Below are positions 36,091 to 43,622 of a stretch of 64,000 bases of DNA, in pieces. Each line of letters starts with the position of its first letter. Positions within the stretch are counted from its first letter, which is position 1. A program made the position numbers and the translations under genes. Below the pieces are notes generated by a model. That model worked only from the letters and a program-made list of their open reading frames with translations. It did no database searches and had not been told where the DNA came from. The DNA is from Saccharopolyspora ipomoeae (lineage in GTDB: Bacteria; Actinomycetota; Actinomycetes; Mycobacteriales; Pseudonocardiaceae), in NCBI RefSeq assembly GCF_029952525.1, contig NZ_JASAOF010000009.1, forward strand, positions 62,001 through 126,000, written 5' to 3'.

Positions 36091-37620
36091 ATGTGGACCC
36101 TTGCCGACTGTGTGCGCCTCAACGCCCGCAGGCACCCCGACCGGGACGCGCTGGTCGACGACACCGGCCGGCTGACCCACCGCGAGCTCAGCGCTCGGGC
36201 CGAAGGGATCGCCCGCGGCTTGCGGGCCTCCGGGGTCGAGCGCGGTGATCACGTCGGGATCCTGGCCGGGAACTCGATCTTCTGCGTCGAGGCGTTCCTC
36301 GGCGTCATCGCCGCCGGTGCGGTGGCCGTGATGTACAACTGGCGCTGGGCCACCACCGAGCTCGTGCAGGGAATCGCCTCGACCGACGCCCGCGTCGTGC
36401 TGGTCGAGTCGCAGTTCGAGGACGCGCTGGACGCCGCAGTGGCCACCGGCGACCTCGACCCGGCGCTCGCGATCGTCCGGCAGGGTGCGGAGTTCGAGTC
36501 TCTCGCCGCAACGCCCGGGCGTGCCCTCGAACCCGGTGTCGGCCCTGAAGATCCGATGTGCGTGCTGTTCACCGGTGGGACCACGGGGTTCTCGAAGGGC
36601 GTTGTGCTGGCCCACCGCTCCGGGATCACGAACTCGGTCAACGAGCGGCTCGACGTGGGGATGGCCAGCGCCGCGGAGAACGTCGCGCTGAACGTGACGC
36701 CGATGTTCCACTCGGCGGCGCTGCTGTGCGTGTTCGCTCCGCACTACATGAGCGGCGGCACCAACGTGATGCTGCACCGCTTCGACGAGCAGCAGATCGG
36801 CGAGCTCGTCGAGCGCGAGCGGATCACCACGTCGTTCATGATCCCCAACATGGTGCGGAGGCTGCTGCAGGCCGGGATCTTCGAGACCTCCGGATTCCAG
36901 AACCACCTCCGGCAGCTGCACAGCGGCGGCGGCCTGTTGCGGATGCCGGACAAGCGAGCCGTGCGCGAGCTGACGCCGCAGGTGCACATGTACTTCCGGT
37001 ACGGGCTCACCGAGGCGGGGCCGATGGTGACCCGGCTGCTCGATCGCGACATCATGCGGCCCGAGCTCGACGGTTCGATCGGCCAGGAGTACTCGATGGT
37101 CGAGGCGCGCGTCGTCGACCCGGTGACGGGCGAGCCGCTCGGGCCGGGTGAGCTGGGCGAGATCGCGGTGCGCGGTCCGGCGGTGATGCTCGGCTACTAC
37201 GGCAACCCCGAGGCCACGGCCGCCGCGCTGCGTGAGGGGTGGCTGCACACCGGCGATCTTGTGACCCGGGACGAGCAGGGCTACTTCTACTTCCGCGACC
37301 GGGCGAAAGACCTGATCAAGTCGGGCGGCGAGAACGTCTACGCCTCGGAGATCGAGCAAGTCCTCTACACCCACCCCGCCGTCATGGAGTGCGGGGTGCT
37401 GGGCGTGTCCAGCACCGAGTGGGACGAGGAGGTCCGGGCGGTGGTGGCGCTGCGGCCCGGTCAACGCGTCTCCGAGGGCGAGCTGCGCGAACACCTGCGC
37501 TCGTCCTTGGCCGGCTACAAGATCCCGAAGAAGTTCGTGTTCCTCGAACCGGGGGCAATGCCGGTCAATCCCAGCGGAAAGATCGTCAAGAGCAACCTGC
37601 GCCAGCTCGTCGGCTGGTAG
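36091..37620 (+). CDS. Acyl-CoA ligase / AMP-forming CoA synthetase (FadD-like)
   Basis: 509 residues. AMP-binding core motif LFTGGTTGFSKGVVLAH (about 160), the aromatic/Thr motif YFRYGLTEAGPMV, the hinge region WLHTGDLVTRDEQGYFYFRD and the catalytic Lys in MPVNPSGKIVKSN are all in place. It activates a carboxylic acid with ATP and CoA, and thus feeds the acyl-CoA steps encoded nearby. GGAGGAG precedes ATG 36091. The chain length and motifs fit short- to medium-chain or cyclic acid ligases; no finer assignment is possible. Directly behind operator site 7. Confidence 0.9.
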   Translation: MWTLADCVRLNARRHPDRDALVDDTGRLTHRELSARAEGIARGLRASGVERGDHVGILAGNSIFCVEAFLGVIAAGAVAVMYNWRWATTELVQGIASTDARVVLVESQFEDALDAAVATGDLDPALAIVRQGAEFESLAATPGRALEPGVGPEDPMCVLFTGGTTGFSKGVVLAHRSGITNSVNERLDVGMASAAENVALNVTPMFHSAALLCVFAPHYMSGGTNVMLHRFDEQQIGELVERERITTSFMIPNMVRRLLQAGIFETSGFQNHLRQLHSGGGLLRMPDKRAVRELTPQVHMYFRYGLTEAGPMVTRLLDRDIMRPELDGSIGQEYSMVEARVVDPVTGEPLGPGELGEIAVRGPAVMLGYYGNPEATAAALREGWLHTGDLVTRDEQGYFYFRDRAKDLIKSGGENVYASEIEQVLYTHPAVMECGVLGVSSTEWDEEVRAVVALRPGQRVSEGELREHLRSSLAGYKIPKKFVFLEPGAMPVNPSGKIVKSNLRQLVGW

Positions 37621-37637
37621 CGGAAAGGAATCCAGCG

Positions 37638-37973
37638 ATGTCGGTCAAGATCGTCGCGATGCTCAAGGCGCTGCCCGGACTGTCGCGGGACGAGTTCCTC
37701 CACTACTGGCAGCGAGAACACCCTGCTCTCGTCTGGCAGCTACCGGGGCTGCGCGGCTACCGGCAGAACCCGGCCATCGAGCACCGCAAGTCGTGGCCCT
37801 ACGACGGAATGGCCGAGCTGTACTTCGACACCGTCGACGACGTGCGCACCGCCTTCGCCTCCCCGCAGGCCGAACCGCTGCACGAGCACGAGACGCACTT
37901 CCTCGACACCATCGACTGGTTCATCGCCACCGAAACCACCGTCGAGCCGGTGGGTGAAACCCACACGTCATGA
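37638..37973 (+). CDS. EthD-family small protein
   Basis: 111 residues, ferredoxin-like dimeric alpha+beta barrel fold. VKIVAMLKALPGLSRDEFLH, YWQREHPALVWQLPGLRGY and the closing HETHFLDTIDWFI match the EthD domain first seen beside the ethyl tert-butyl ether monooxygenase. Its biochemical role is unsettled; members occur next to many oxygenase and dehydrogenase operons. It lies 17 bases after the ligase gene in the same operon. A second family member lies at 50046-50393. Confidence 0.82.
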   Translation: MSVKIVAMLKALPGLSRDEFLHYWQREHPALVWQLPGLRGYRQNPAIEHRKSWPYDGMAELYFDTVDDVRTAFASPQAEPLHEHETHFLDTIDWFIATETTVEPVGETHTS

Positions 37974-38016
37974 CCCTGAGACCGGGCGGCACCGGTCGCG
38001 GTCTCTTTGACCCCGA

Positions 38017-38048
38017 GCGCCGCGGGAGGCGTCAGTTCCCCGCGGCGC
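38017..38048. terminator. Hairpin upstream of the mycofactocin operon
   Basis: GCGCCGCGGG (38017-38026) pairs with CCCGCGGCGC (38039-38048). It ends the ligase/EthD transcript and separates it from mftA, which must then have its own promoter between 38050 and 38180. I see no copy of the regulon dyad there. Confidence 0.6.
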
Positions 38049-38182
38049 CCGGTCCCACAGAACTGCAACGCGGTGGTGGATCGCCTCGTGCAGGGGCACA
38101 TATGCCGGTTGTTGGTCCGAGGAACTCGATAAGGGGCGGGTGGGGCGTACTGACCCTCTCGTTCCCGTGGAAAGGAACAGTC

Positions 38183-38284
38183 ATGGCATCTGCAGATGAT
38201 CAGCAGAGGGACGTCAGCTCCGAGCTGGTGGTGGAGGAGCTCATCGAGGAGGTCTCCATCGACGGCATGTGCGGCGTCTACTGA
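38183..38284 (+). CDS. mftA: Mycofactocin precursor peptide
   Basis: 33 residues, ending in the invariant mycofactocin core IDGMCGVY: the last Val-Tyr pair is what MftC modifies and MftE releases. The acidic leader VVEELIEEVSIDGM is the usual recognition region bound by MftB. AAGGA lies upstream of the ATG. Order and spacing to mftB, mftC, mftD and mftE confirm the assignment. The peptide yields the redox cofactor premycofactocin, used by certain NAD-retaining dehydrogenases in actinobacteria. Confidence 0.97.
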   Translation: MASADDQQRDVSSELVVEELIEEVSIDGMCGVY

Positions 38285-38285
38285 G

Positions 38286-38591
38286 ATGACCGAGATGCTC
38301 GACGAGCCCTGGACGTTGTCGCCGGCGGTGGCTCTGCGCCCCGAGCCTTTCGGTGCCCTGGCCTACCACTTCGGCAACCGCAAGCTGACGTTCCTCAAGC
38401 GGCCTGAGCTGGTGGAGGTCGTTCGTGGGCTCGCCGAGCACCCGGATGTCCGATGTGCCCTGGCAGCCGCCGGTATCCCGGAGCGACATCACCCGGCGTA
38501 CGCCGCGGCGCTGCGCGGCCTCGCCACGGCCGACATGATTCGCCGCCGGACCATGGAGAACGGAGAGGAGCAGCATGACCCTCGCCCCTGA
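38286..38591 (+). CDS. mftB: Mycofactocin system peptide-binding chaperone
   Basis: 101 residues starting one base after the mftA stop. The sequence LSPAVALRPEPFGALAYHFG, then RKLTFLKRPELVEVVRGLA, is the PqqD-like RiPP-recognition domain of MftB. It binds the MftA leader and presents it to the radical SAM enzyme MftC. The C-terminal 17 bases overlap mftC. A start three codons later (Met at 38295) would also work. Confidence 0.93.
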   Translation: MTEMLDEPWTLSPAVALRPEPFGALAYHFGNRKLTFLKRPELVEVVRGLAEHPDVRCALAAAGIPERHHPAYAAALRGLATADMIRRRTMENGEEQHDPRP

Positions 38592-39840
38592 GAGCGCCGT
38601 TGAGGCTTCGGACCGCCCGGTCGGCGGCCCCCTGATCAACCAGTTCGAGCTCGGCCTCGATGCCCCGATCTGCTTGACGTGGGAGCTGACCTACGCCTGC
38701 AACCTGGAGTGCGCGCACTGCCTGTCGTCCAGCGGTCGCCGGGATCCGCGTGAGCTCACCACTGAGCAGTGCAAGGCGGTCATCGACGAGTTGGCGCGGA
38801 TGCAGGTGTTCTACGTCAACATCGGTGGTGGCGAGCCGACGATCCGCCCGGACTTCTGGGAGCTGCTGCAGTACGCGGTCGACCACTACGTCGGAGTGAA
38901 GTTCTCCACCAACGGCGTCCGGATCACACCCGAGCGTGCGCGCTTCCTGGCGTCGACCGATTACGTCGACGTCCAGGTCTCCCTCGATGGCGCCACCGCG
39001 GAGGTCAATGACTACGTCCGTGGTCCCGGCTCGTTCGACACCGCGATCGGCGCGCTGGAGAACTTGCAGGCTGCCGGTTTCCGGGACGCGAAGATCTCGG
39101 TGGTCTGCACGCGCGAGAACATCGGCCAGCTAGACGAGTTCAAGGCGATCGCTGACCGGTACGGCGCGACGCTGCGGCTCACCCGGCTTCGCCCGTCTGG
39201 CCGTGGAGCCGACGTGTGGGACGAGCTGCACCCCTTGCCGGAGCAGCAGCGGGTTCTCTACGACTGGCTGATGGCGCACGGCGAAAACGTTCTGACCGGT
39301 GACTCGTTCTTCCACCTCGCTGCCTTCGGTGAGTCGCTGCCGGGATTGAACCTGTGTGGTGCAGGCCGGGTGGTGTGCTTGATCGACCCGATCGGCGATG
39401 TCTACGCGTGTCCGTTCGCCATCCACGACGAGTTCCACGCCGGAAACCTGCTGGCCGACGGCGGGTTCCAGCGGGTGTGGCAGACGTCCCCGCTCTTCAC
39501 CGAACTGCGGTCGCCGCAGACCGGGGGTGCGTGCAGCAGCTGCGAGTTCTTCGATTCCTGCCGTGGCGGTTGCATGGCGGCGAAGTTCTTCACCGGGCTG
39601 CCGCTGGACGGCCCGGACCCGGAGTGCGTGCGGGGCCACGGCGAAGCCGCGCTCGCGCAGGACCGAGCCGTCCCGGCCGCCAGCCAGGATCACTCGAAGA
39701 AAGCCCCGACCCGCAACCAGCCGGTGATGCTGCAGCTGGGGCGGCGGCCTGACGACCTTGAGGCCGCGATCGTCCCGCCATCGCCACCGATGTCCGCCTG
39801 CGCGGAGAACCCGCTGGCCGGCTTCAACCCGAACAACTGA
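38575..39840 (+). CDS. mftC: Mycofactocin maturase, radical SAM/SPASM
   Basis: 421 residues. The radical SAM cluster motif CxxxCxxC is in TYACNLECAHCLSS (about 42-49). The SPASM region has Cys residues in LNLCGAGRVVCLIDPIGDVY, then ACPFAI, then GACSSCEFFDSCRGGC and DPECVRG for two auxiliary [4Fe-4S] clusters. It oxidatively decarboxylates the C-terminal Tyr of MftA and links it to the neighbouring Val. GGAGAGGAGCAGC precedes the ATG. The C-terminus after residue 370 is a long low-complexity tail as in other MftC proteins. Confidence 0.96.
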   Translation: MTLAPESAVEASDRPVGGPLINQFELGLDAPICLTWELTYACNLECAHCLSSSGRRDPRELTTEQCKAVIDELARMQVFYVNIGGGEPTIRPDFWELLQYAVDHYVGVKFSTNGVRITPERARFLASTDYVDVQVSLDGATAEVNDYVRGPGSFDTAIGALENLQAAGFRDAKISVVCTRENIGQLDEFKAIADRYGATLRLTRLRPSGRGADVWDELHPLPEQQRVLYDWLMAHGENVLTGDSFFHLAAFGESLPGLNLCGAGRVVCLIDPIGDVYACPFAIHDEFHAGNLLADGGFQRVWQTSPLFTELRSPQTGGACSSCEFFDSCRGGCMAAKFFTGLPLDGPDPECVRGHGEAALAQDRAVPAASQDHSKKAPTRNQPVMLQLGRRPDDLEAAIVPPSPPMSACAENPLAGFNPNN

Positions 39841-39871
39841 TTCGCAGTTCGCAGACGTAGGGAAGAGAACC

Positions 39872-41131
39872 GTGTCCATGAAACCAGCGTGGCTGTCGAA
39901 GTTGGAAAACCCCTGGAAGCAGAACCCCTGGTTCGAGTCTGTGGCGGTGGCGCAGGAGCGTGCCCGCAGGCGGTTGCCCGCTCCGGTGTACGGCGCGTTG
40001 GTGGCGGGCAGCGAGCGCGGTCAGACGATCGAGGACAACCAGGCTGCGTTCGCTGAAATCGGGATGGCGCCGCACGTGGTCGGCCAGGTTTCGGAACGGG
40101 ACATGGCCACGCGTGTGTTCGGCCAGGACGTCTCGTTTCCGGTGCTGATCAGTCCGACGGGCGTGCAGGCGGTGCACCCTGACGGTGAGGTGGCGGTAGC
40201 CCGGGCGGCGGCTGCCCGTGGCACGGTCATGGGTCTGTCGAACTTCGCGTCGAAGTCGGTGGAGGAAGTGACTGCGACGGGTGCGAACACCTTCTTCCAG
40301 ATGTACTGGACCGGCGACCGCGCCACCATGATTCAGCGCATGACCCGGGCCCACGATGCCGGTGTCAAGGGATTGATCGCCACGTTGGACTGGTCGTTCT
40401 CGATGGGGCGTGACTGGGGCAGCCCGGAGATCCCGGAGAAGGTGGACCTCAAGACCATGGTGCGCTTGGCTCCCAAGGTGGCGCCAAAGCTGCGCTGGTT
40501 GTGGCAGTTCGGCCGTACGGGCGAGCTCCCCGACCTCACCGCTCCCAACCTCGCTCCTCCAGGCGGTCAGGCCCCGACGTTCTTCGGTGCCTACTACGAG
40601 TGGATGACCACTCCGCCGCCCACCTGGGACGACGTGGCGTGGATGTGCGAGCAGTGGCGACAGATCTCCGGCACCCCGTTCGTGCTCAAAGGAGTCTGCC
40701 GGGTCGATGACGCGCTGCGGGCGGTCGACTCCGGTGTGGACGGCATCTCGGTGTCCAACCACGGCGGCAACAATCTCGATGGCACACCGGCAGCAATCCG
40801 GATGGTCAAGCCGATCGCCGACCACGTGGGTCACCAGATCGACGTCGTCATGGACGGCGGAGTCCGTCGCGGCTCCGACGTGGTCAAAGCACTCGCTCTC
40901 GGTGCCAAGGCCATCCTCATCGGCCGGGCCTACCTGTGGGGGCTGGCGGCCAACGGACAGGCCGGAGTTGAGAACGTCCTCGACGCACTCCGCGGCGGTG
41001 TCGACTCCGCGTTGCGAGGCTTGGCGGTCGGGTCCGTCCATGAGCTTTCCCCGGAGCACCTGCTGGTGCCGGACGGTTTCCACCACGAGCTCGGCCTCCC
41101 CGCGAAAGCCCACCTGGCCGCCCAACAGTGA
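39872..41131 (+). CDS. mftD: Mycofactocin system FMN alpha-hydroxy-acid oxidase-like protein
   Basis: 419 residues, lactate/glycolate oxidase fold. FPVLISPTGVQAVHPDGEVA, GLSNFASKSVEEV, DGISVSNHGGNNLDGTPA (catalytic His and FMN contacts) and VMDGGVRRGSDVVKALALGA are present. MftD oxidatively deaminates the released Val-Tyr-derived product AHDP to premycofactocin, the active quinone-like carrier. I chose GTG 39872, with AGGGA eight bases before it; ATG 39878 is an alternative. The stop overlaps mftE. Confidence 0.94.
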   Translation: MSMKPAWLSKLENPWKQNPWFESVAVAQERARRRLPAPVYGALVAGSERGQTIEDNQAAFAEIGMAPHVVGQVSERDMATRVFGQDVSFPVLISPTGVQAVHPDGEVAVARAAAARGTVMGLSNFASKSVEEVTATGANTFFQMYWTGDRATMIQRMTRAHDAGVKGLIATLDWSFSMGRDWGSPEIPEKVDLKTMVRLAPKVAPKLRWLWQFGRTGELPDLTAPNLAPPGGQAPTFFGAYYEWMTTPPPTWDDVAWMCEQWRQISGTPFVLKGVCRVDDALRAVDSGVDGISVSNHGGNNLDGTPAAIRMVKPIADHVGHQIDVVMDGGVRRGSDVVKALALGAKAILIGRAYLWGLAANGQAGVENVLDALRGGVDSALRGLAVGSVHELSPEHLLVPDGFHHELGLPAKAHLAAQQ

Positions 41132-41841
41132 CCGGCACGACGTTGGCCGACGCGACCTGGCAGCAAGCCGGGGGCGACCTGTTGCTGGTTCCGGTCGGCT
41201 CGCTCGAACAGCACGGTCCGCACCTGCCGCTGGACACCGACACCGCGATCGCGGTCGCAGTCGCCAACGGCACGGCGGCCCGGCTCGCCGAGCACGGTGT
41301 CACCACCTGGGTCGCACCCGCTCTCACGCTGGGATCCAGCGGCGAGCACCAGCACTTTGCGGGCACGCTCTCGATCGGTACCGAGGTGCTGCAGCACATG
41401 GTGGTCGAGCTGGTCCGCTCCGCCCGCACCTGGGTGCCGCGTGTGGTGCTGGTGAACGCCCACGGCGGCAACGCCCGCGCGCTCACCCTCGCGGTCACGC
41501 AACTCGTCCGCGAGGGGCATGAGGTGGCGTGGTTGCCGTGCCGGACCGAGGAGGTCGATCTGCACGCCGGCTGCACGGAAACCTCGTTGATGCTTCATCT
41601 GCACCCCAACTCGGTGCGCGTCGAACTCGCCGAAGCGGGAAACACCGGCCCGCTCGCCGAGATCCTCCCCGCGATGATCGACGGCGGCGTGATCGCGGTT
41701 TCGCCCAACGGTGTGCTCGGCGACCCCGCGGGCGCCACCGCCGAGCAGGGGAGGGACCTGCTGGAAATGATGATCGCCGATACCGTGCAGGCTGTGCTCG
41801 CGTCCGAGGACGGCCCGCCGCGCAAAGACGCACCCGGATGA
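41128..41841 (+). CDS. mftE: Mycofactocin precursor peptidase, creatininase family
   Basis: 237 residues. VPVGSLEQHGPHLPLDTDTA (metal ligands Glu/His/Asp) and VNAHGGNARALTLA define the creatininase-type metallopeptidase that cuts the modified dipeptide AHDP from MftA. The GTG start overlaps the mftD stop (GTGA). It is the last recognisable mft gene; the glycosyltransferase gene mftF that usually follows is not found within the next 650 bases, and no mftF candidate occurs elsewhere in the window. Confidence 0.94.
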   Translation: MTGTTLADATWQQAGGDLLLVPVGSLEQHGPHLPLDTDTAIAVAVANGTAARLAEHGVTTWVAPALTLGSSGEHQHFAGTLSIGTEVLQHMVVELVRSARTWVPRVVLVNAHGGNARALTLAVTQLVREGHEVAWLPCRTEEVDLHAGCTETSLMLHLHPNSVRVELAEAGNTGPLAEILPAMIDGGVIAVSPNGVLGDPAGATAEQGRDLLEMMIADTVQAVLASEDGPPRKDAPG

Positions 41842-42400
41842 GCAGGGGACCGGCGGATCACGTCTCACGGATGACGGACCGATTCCCACACGGCTTTGAC
41901 ATCCGCGTCCGCCACGATGTGCGGCGCCTCGACGGAGACGACTGCTCCTCGGTGGGGCACCTCCGCGCGTGGTGCGACTGACTCCGCCGGTCAACTACGG
42001 CCTGTCAGGCTGCGGTGGGGTGCCTCAGCACGTGGATCCGCTGTACCTTGCACCGACCCGCATTCTCCGGTTTTGCATCGGTGATGCCGTCCGCCGTCCG
42101 CGCGACTCCGTTTCATGTGCGGGGATCTCCGCATGGCCTTTTTTGATTGCGACCGCAGCGAGTAACCAATTCATGTGCTGGCGGGTCTATTGTGGAGCCG
42201 CGAAGGCTTGGCGGTAGCGGCGGCACCGTGAGATGGCCATGAAACCGACGGCGAAGAAGACAGCGGGCTTTCGTCTCACGAGCGTTCACGGCTGTGGGCA
42301 CTGACGGTGCTTGGTCGAGGGTCTCGGGCGAGGTGATCGGTAAAGAACTCGGTCGCCTTCATGGTTCCGCGTGCCTGTGGGATCGACGCCTCGCCGAGCA
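41842..42400. other. Gene-poor, less GC-rich stretch after mftE
   Basis: About 560 bases with no gene I can support. The part from about 42060 to 42200 is clearly richer in A and T than its surroundings (runs such as CCTTTTTTGATTG). It sits exactly where mftF is found in canonical clusters, so it may be a decayed insertion or remnant; no transposase or glycosyltransferase motif is readable in any frame. Confidence 0.35.
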
Positions 42401-42483
42401 TTGACAGACGTACGCTCGTTCGCTTTTACTTCTCCTGCCGCGGCGCCAGTGAGATGGCAGTCACAAAACAAACGCTCGTACTC
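42401..42483 (+). promoter_or_regulatory. Promoter of the ABC transporter operon with operators (sites 8 and 9)
   Basis: TTGACA (42401-42406) and TTTACT (42425-42430) frame an 18-bp spacer that contains site 8, ACGTACGCTCGTTCGC (42408-42423). A weaker copy, ACAAACGCTCGTACTC at 42468-42483, lies 60 bp downstream, 17 bases before the lipoprotein start. Confidence 0.72.
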
Positions 42484-42500
42484 TCCCGAAAGAGGCAGCA

Positions 42501-43607
42501 ATGGTGCTGACACGTCACGTGCTCGGAGGACTCGCTCTACTGGCCGCTTCAGGGCTAGCGGTCTCCTCGTGCGCGTCAACTACCACGAACTCGCCGGGTG
42601 CCGGTCAACCGGCGCAGTCCGACGCGCGTGCCGTGTCGGGCACCGACGGCGACATCATGCCGTTCTGCCCGAAGCAGCCGATGAAGGTCGGCTATGCGAA
42701 GGGGACCTCCAACACCTGGACCAAGATCACTCTGGCGGAGATCAAGGCGGAGGCATCTAAGTGCCCCACGATCACCGACGTGGTGTTCACCGACGCGCAG
42801 GGCAACCAGCAGAAGGCGATCTCCGACCTCAACGGCTTGGTCGCCCAAGGGGTCAAAGCCATCGTCGTCCAGCCGGAATTCGGTGCGGCACAGCTACCGT
42901 CGATGCGCGCCGCGATGCGTGCGGGTGTCGCGATCGTCCCGCTGATCTCCAACCCCGGTGGAACGCAGGGCACGGATTATCAGGACTTTGCCTTCGAGGA
43001 CACCAAGCACGTCGGGGCCGTCCAGGCCGAATGGCTGGCGAAGACGGTGGGCAAGGGGAAGGTCGTCTTCCTCGGGGGCTCTCCTGGTGCGGCCTCGAGC
43101 CAGCAGTTCTTCTCCGGGCTGAAGGAGGCCCTGCGGAAGTACCCGGATCTCCAACTGGTCTCCGACCAAGTGGTCGACACCAACTGGGACACCGGGCAGA
43201 AGAAGCGTGTGATGGCGGGGCTGCTGGCGCAGCACGGCCGGATCGAAGCGGTGGTGTCCGACTACGGACTGACCGATACCGGCGTGCTGGACGCCTACGC
43301 GGAGGCGAATCTTCCGATGCCGGCGCTGGCGACCAACGCGAGTGGAAACATCAACGGATGTCAGTGGGAGAAGGGCAATTTCCCGTTCCTGTCATTGGAC
43401 GGCACGACGTCCATCGGGCGGATCGCGCTGCGCAAGGCTGTTGCTGTGGCCGGAGGTTCGGCTGATCCGGAACCGGGATGGGTGAACATCCCCGTTGTCG
43501 TCGACACGGTGAACGGGAAACCGCCCAAGTGCGATCCGTCGTTGCCTCCGGATGTCGATCTCTCGTCGTCGCTTCCTCTCGAGCAGCTGCGCGCGGCAGC
43601 GCAGTAG
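42501..43607 (+). CDS. ABC transporter substrate-binding lipoprotein (ribose/RbsB type)
   Basis: 368 residues. The signal peptide with lipobox VSSC (Cys24) anchors it to the membrane. The mature domain is a Peripla_BP_4 fold (MKVGYAKGTSNTWTKITLAE, VAQGVKAIVVQPEFG, GKVVFLGGSPGAASSQQFF, AVVSDYGLTDTGVLDAY). This class usually binds pentoses, hexoses, inositol, autoinducer-2 or other cyclic polyols. The setting among acyl-CoA and mycofactocin genes suggests an unusual ligand, possibly a hydroxylated cyclic compound. First gene of a three-gene transporter operon behind operator site 8. Confidence 0.9.
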   Translation: MVLTRHVLGGLALLAASGLAVSSCASTTTNSPGAGQPAQSDARAVSGTDGDIMPFCPKQPMKVGYAKGTSNTWTKITLAEIKAEASKCPTITDVVFTDAQGNQQKAISDLNGLVAQGVKAIVVQPEFGAAQLPSMRAAMRAGVAIVPLISNPGGTQGTDYQDFAFEDTKHVGAVQAEWLAKTVGKGKVVFLGGSPGAASSQQFFSGLKEALRKYPDLQLVSDQVVDTNWDTGQKKRVMAGLLAQHGRIEAVVSDYGLTDTGVLDAYAEANLPMPALATNASGNINGCQWEKGNFPFLSLDGTTSIGRIALRKAVAVAGGSADPEPGWVNIPVVVDTVNGKPPKCDPSLPPDVDLSSSLPLEQLRAAAQ

Positions 43608-43622
43608 AGGGGAGACGAGATC

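Noticed and set aside
37974-38182. Regulon operator before mftA
   Set aside because: No copy of the dyad found; only a terminator hairpin is visible.
42113-42301. Possible transposase remnant on the minus strand after mftE
   Set aside because: No DDE or other transposase motif and no terminal repeats can be seen.
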